DNA of 6,862 bases from JAMOQA01 sp964582785 (GTDB lineage: Bacteria; Acidobacteriota; Polarisedimenticolia; J045), in the NCBI GenBank assembly GCA_964582785.1, contig CAZOTT010000131.1, positions 1 through 6,862 of the forward strand. The letters run 5' to 3'. The first letter of the stretch is position 1, and each line of letters begins with the position of its first letter. Positions 6,426-6,862 of the stretch are shown here, piece after piece. The position numbers were made by a program, and so were the translations under genes. A model generated the notes under the pieces. The model made no database searches and was not told where the DNA came from. It saw nothing but the letters and a program-made list of their open reading frames with translations.

Positions 6426-6862
6426 CCGGGCGGGGTTCCCGCGCGGCCGCCGTCCCGGCCGCCGTGCCGTGGGGGCCCCCGGGGGTGAACGTCTCCGGGG
6501 GGATCAGGTCCGCCGCCCGCGGGTGGAGAGTCCACCATTTGCCCAGCAGGGGCAGGAGCCTCGCGACATCCGCCGGCCGCCGCGTCCACAGGTCGCGGCG
6601 CTCGCCGGGGTCGGCGGCCACGTCGTAGAGGTGCCGTTCGGCGGGGGCGTGGGTCCGCTTGTCCCAGACGAGGATCAGCTTGAGCGGATCGTCGAGAACG
6701 GCCAGGTGCACCTGCTCACTGTCCTCCACCGCGAAGTAGAGCGGTTCCCGCGGCACCAGCCTGCCGGTGCGGAGCGCGGGCCAGAGGTTCTTCCCGTCGA
6801 AGTCCGCGCCGGTCTCGATCCCGGCGGCGGCCAGCAGGGTCGGGGGCAGGTCGGTCACCGTC
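6409..6862 (-). CDS. Sulfatase, C-terminal part (N-terminus beyond right edge)
   Basis: The minus strand is open from the right edge to a TGA at 6411-6409, giving the last 150 residues. They match the end of the type I sulfatase (arylsulfatase A-like, alkaline phosphatase superfamily) fold: VTDLPPTLLAAAGI, then DFDGKNLWPAL, a PLYFAVED strand, LAVLDDPLKLILVWD where family members have the 'R-x-x-x-yKLI' segment, and HLYDVAADPGERRDLW, the near-universal 'ELYDLxxDPxExxNL' signature. Such enzymes hydrolyse sulfate esters, or sometimes phosphonate or phosphoethanolamine esters, usually in the periplasm. The catalytic formylglycine motif (CxPSR) and metal site lie outside the window, so substrate and activity cannot be judged. 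The final 25 or so residues are low-complexity and lie partly over the 3' end of the neighbouring gene. The GTG at 6858 is internal, not the start. Confidence 0.88.
   Translation of the reverse strand, partial: TVTDLPPTLLAAAGIETGADFDGKNLWPALRTGRLVPREPLYFAVEDSEQVHLAVLDDPLKLILVWDKRTHAPAERHLYDVAADPGERRDLWTRRPADVARLLPLLGKWWTLHPRAADLIPPETFTPGGPHGTAAGTAAAREPRPVTRSR

Noticed and set aside
3431..6628. A 1065-codon plus-strand frame overlapping the secreted protein and the sulfatase.
   Set aside because: The product is low-complexity Gly/Pro/Arg. The frame of 3078-6425 has the signal peptide, Shine-Dalgarno site and GC-rich third positions.
6856..6858. The GTG at 6858 as the start of a small 149-residue gene.
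   Set aside because: The fragment matches only the C-terminal third of sulfatases, and the frame stays open to the window edge, so this codon is internal.
1..6862. tRNA, rRNA, CRISPR array, insertion sequence or attachment site.
   Set aside because: No regularly spaced repeats, transposase motifs, terminal inverted repeats or RNA gene signatures were seen on either strand.

Overview
The window is very GC-rich (roughly three quarters G+C by eye), and its genes use almost only G- or C-ending codons. Four protein genes cover nearly all of it. The combination is a secreted protein of repeated carboxypeptidase-regulatory-like domains, an HD-GYP response regulator, a large unrecognised secreted protein and a sulfatase. 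This, with TAGAAT-type -10 boxes, suggests an environmental Gram-negative bacterium, perhaps Acidobacteriota (Thermoanaerobaculia-like) or a similar high-GC uncultured lineage. No rRNA or marker gene is present, so the assignment is inference.

Layout. (1) 1-1474, minus strand: the N-terminal 491 residues of an exported protein built from tandem carboxypeptidase-regulatory-like beta-sandwich modules. It runs off the left edge and starts at GTG 1474 behind a strong ribosome binding site. (2) 1475-1856: a divergent intergenic region with a candidate -10 box facing each way and GC-rich palindromes. (3) 1857-3005, plus strand: a complete 382-residue response regulator (REC, coiled-coil linker, HD-GYP) that keeps all the residues expected of an active cyclic-di-GMP phosphodiesterase. 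(4) 3006-3077: a 72-base gap with a candidate -10 box, overlapping inverted repeats and a ribosome binding site. (5) 3078-6425, plus strand: a 1115-residue protein with a signal peptide that I could not assign to a family with confidence. (6) 6409-6862, minus strand: the C-terminal 150 residues of a sulfatase, converging on gene 5 with a 17-base overlap and running off the right edge.

How they work together. Three of the four products look exported or act on extracytoplasmic substrates; the HD-GYP regulator is the only clear cytoplasmic signalling protein. Each of the first three genes appears to have its own promoter, and the strands alternate, so this looks like a set of single-gene units rather than one operon. 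I see no mobile element, CRISPR array, RNA gene or defence cassette. The least explained item is the 1115-residue secreted protein. I do not see a clearly new multi-gene system.
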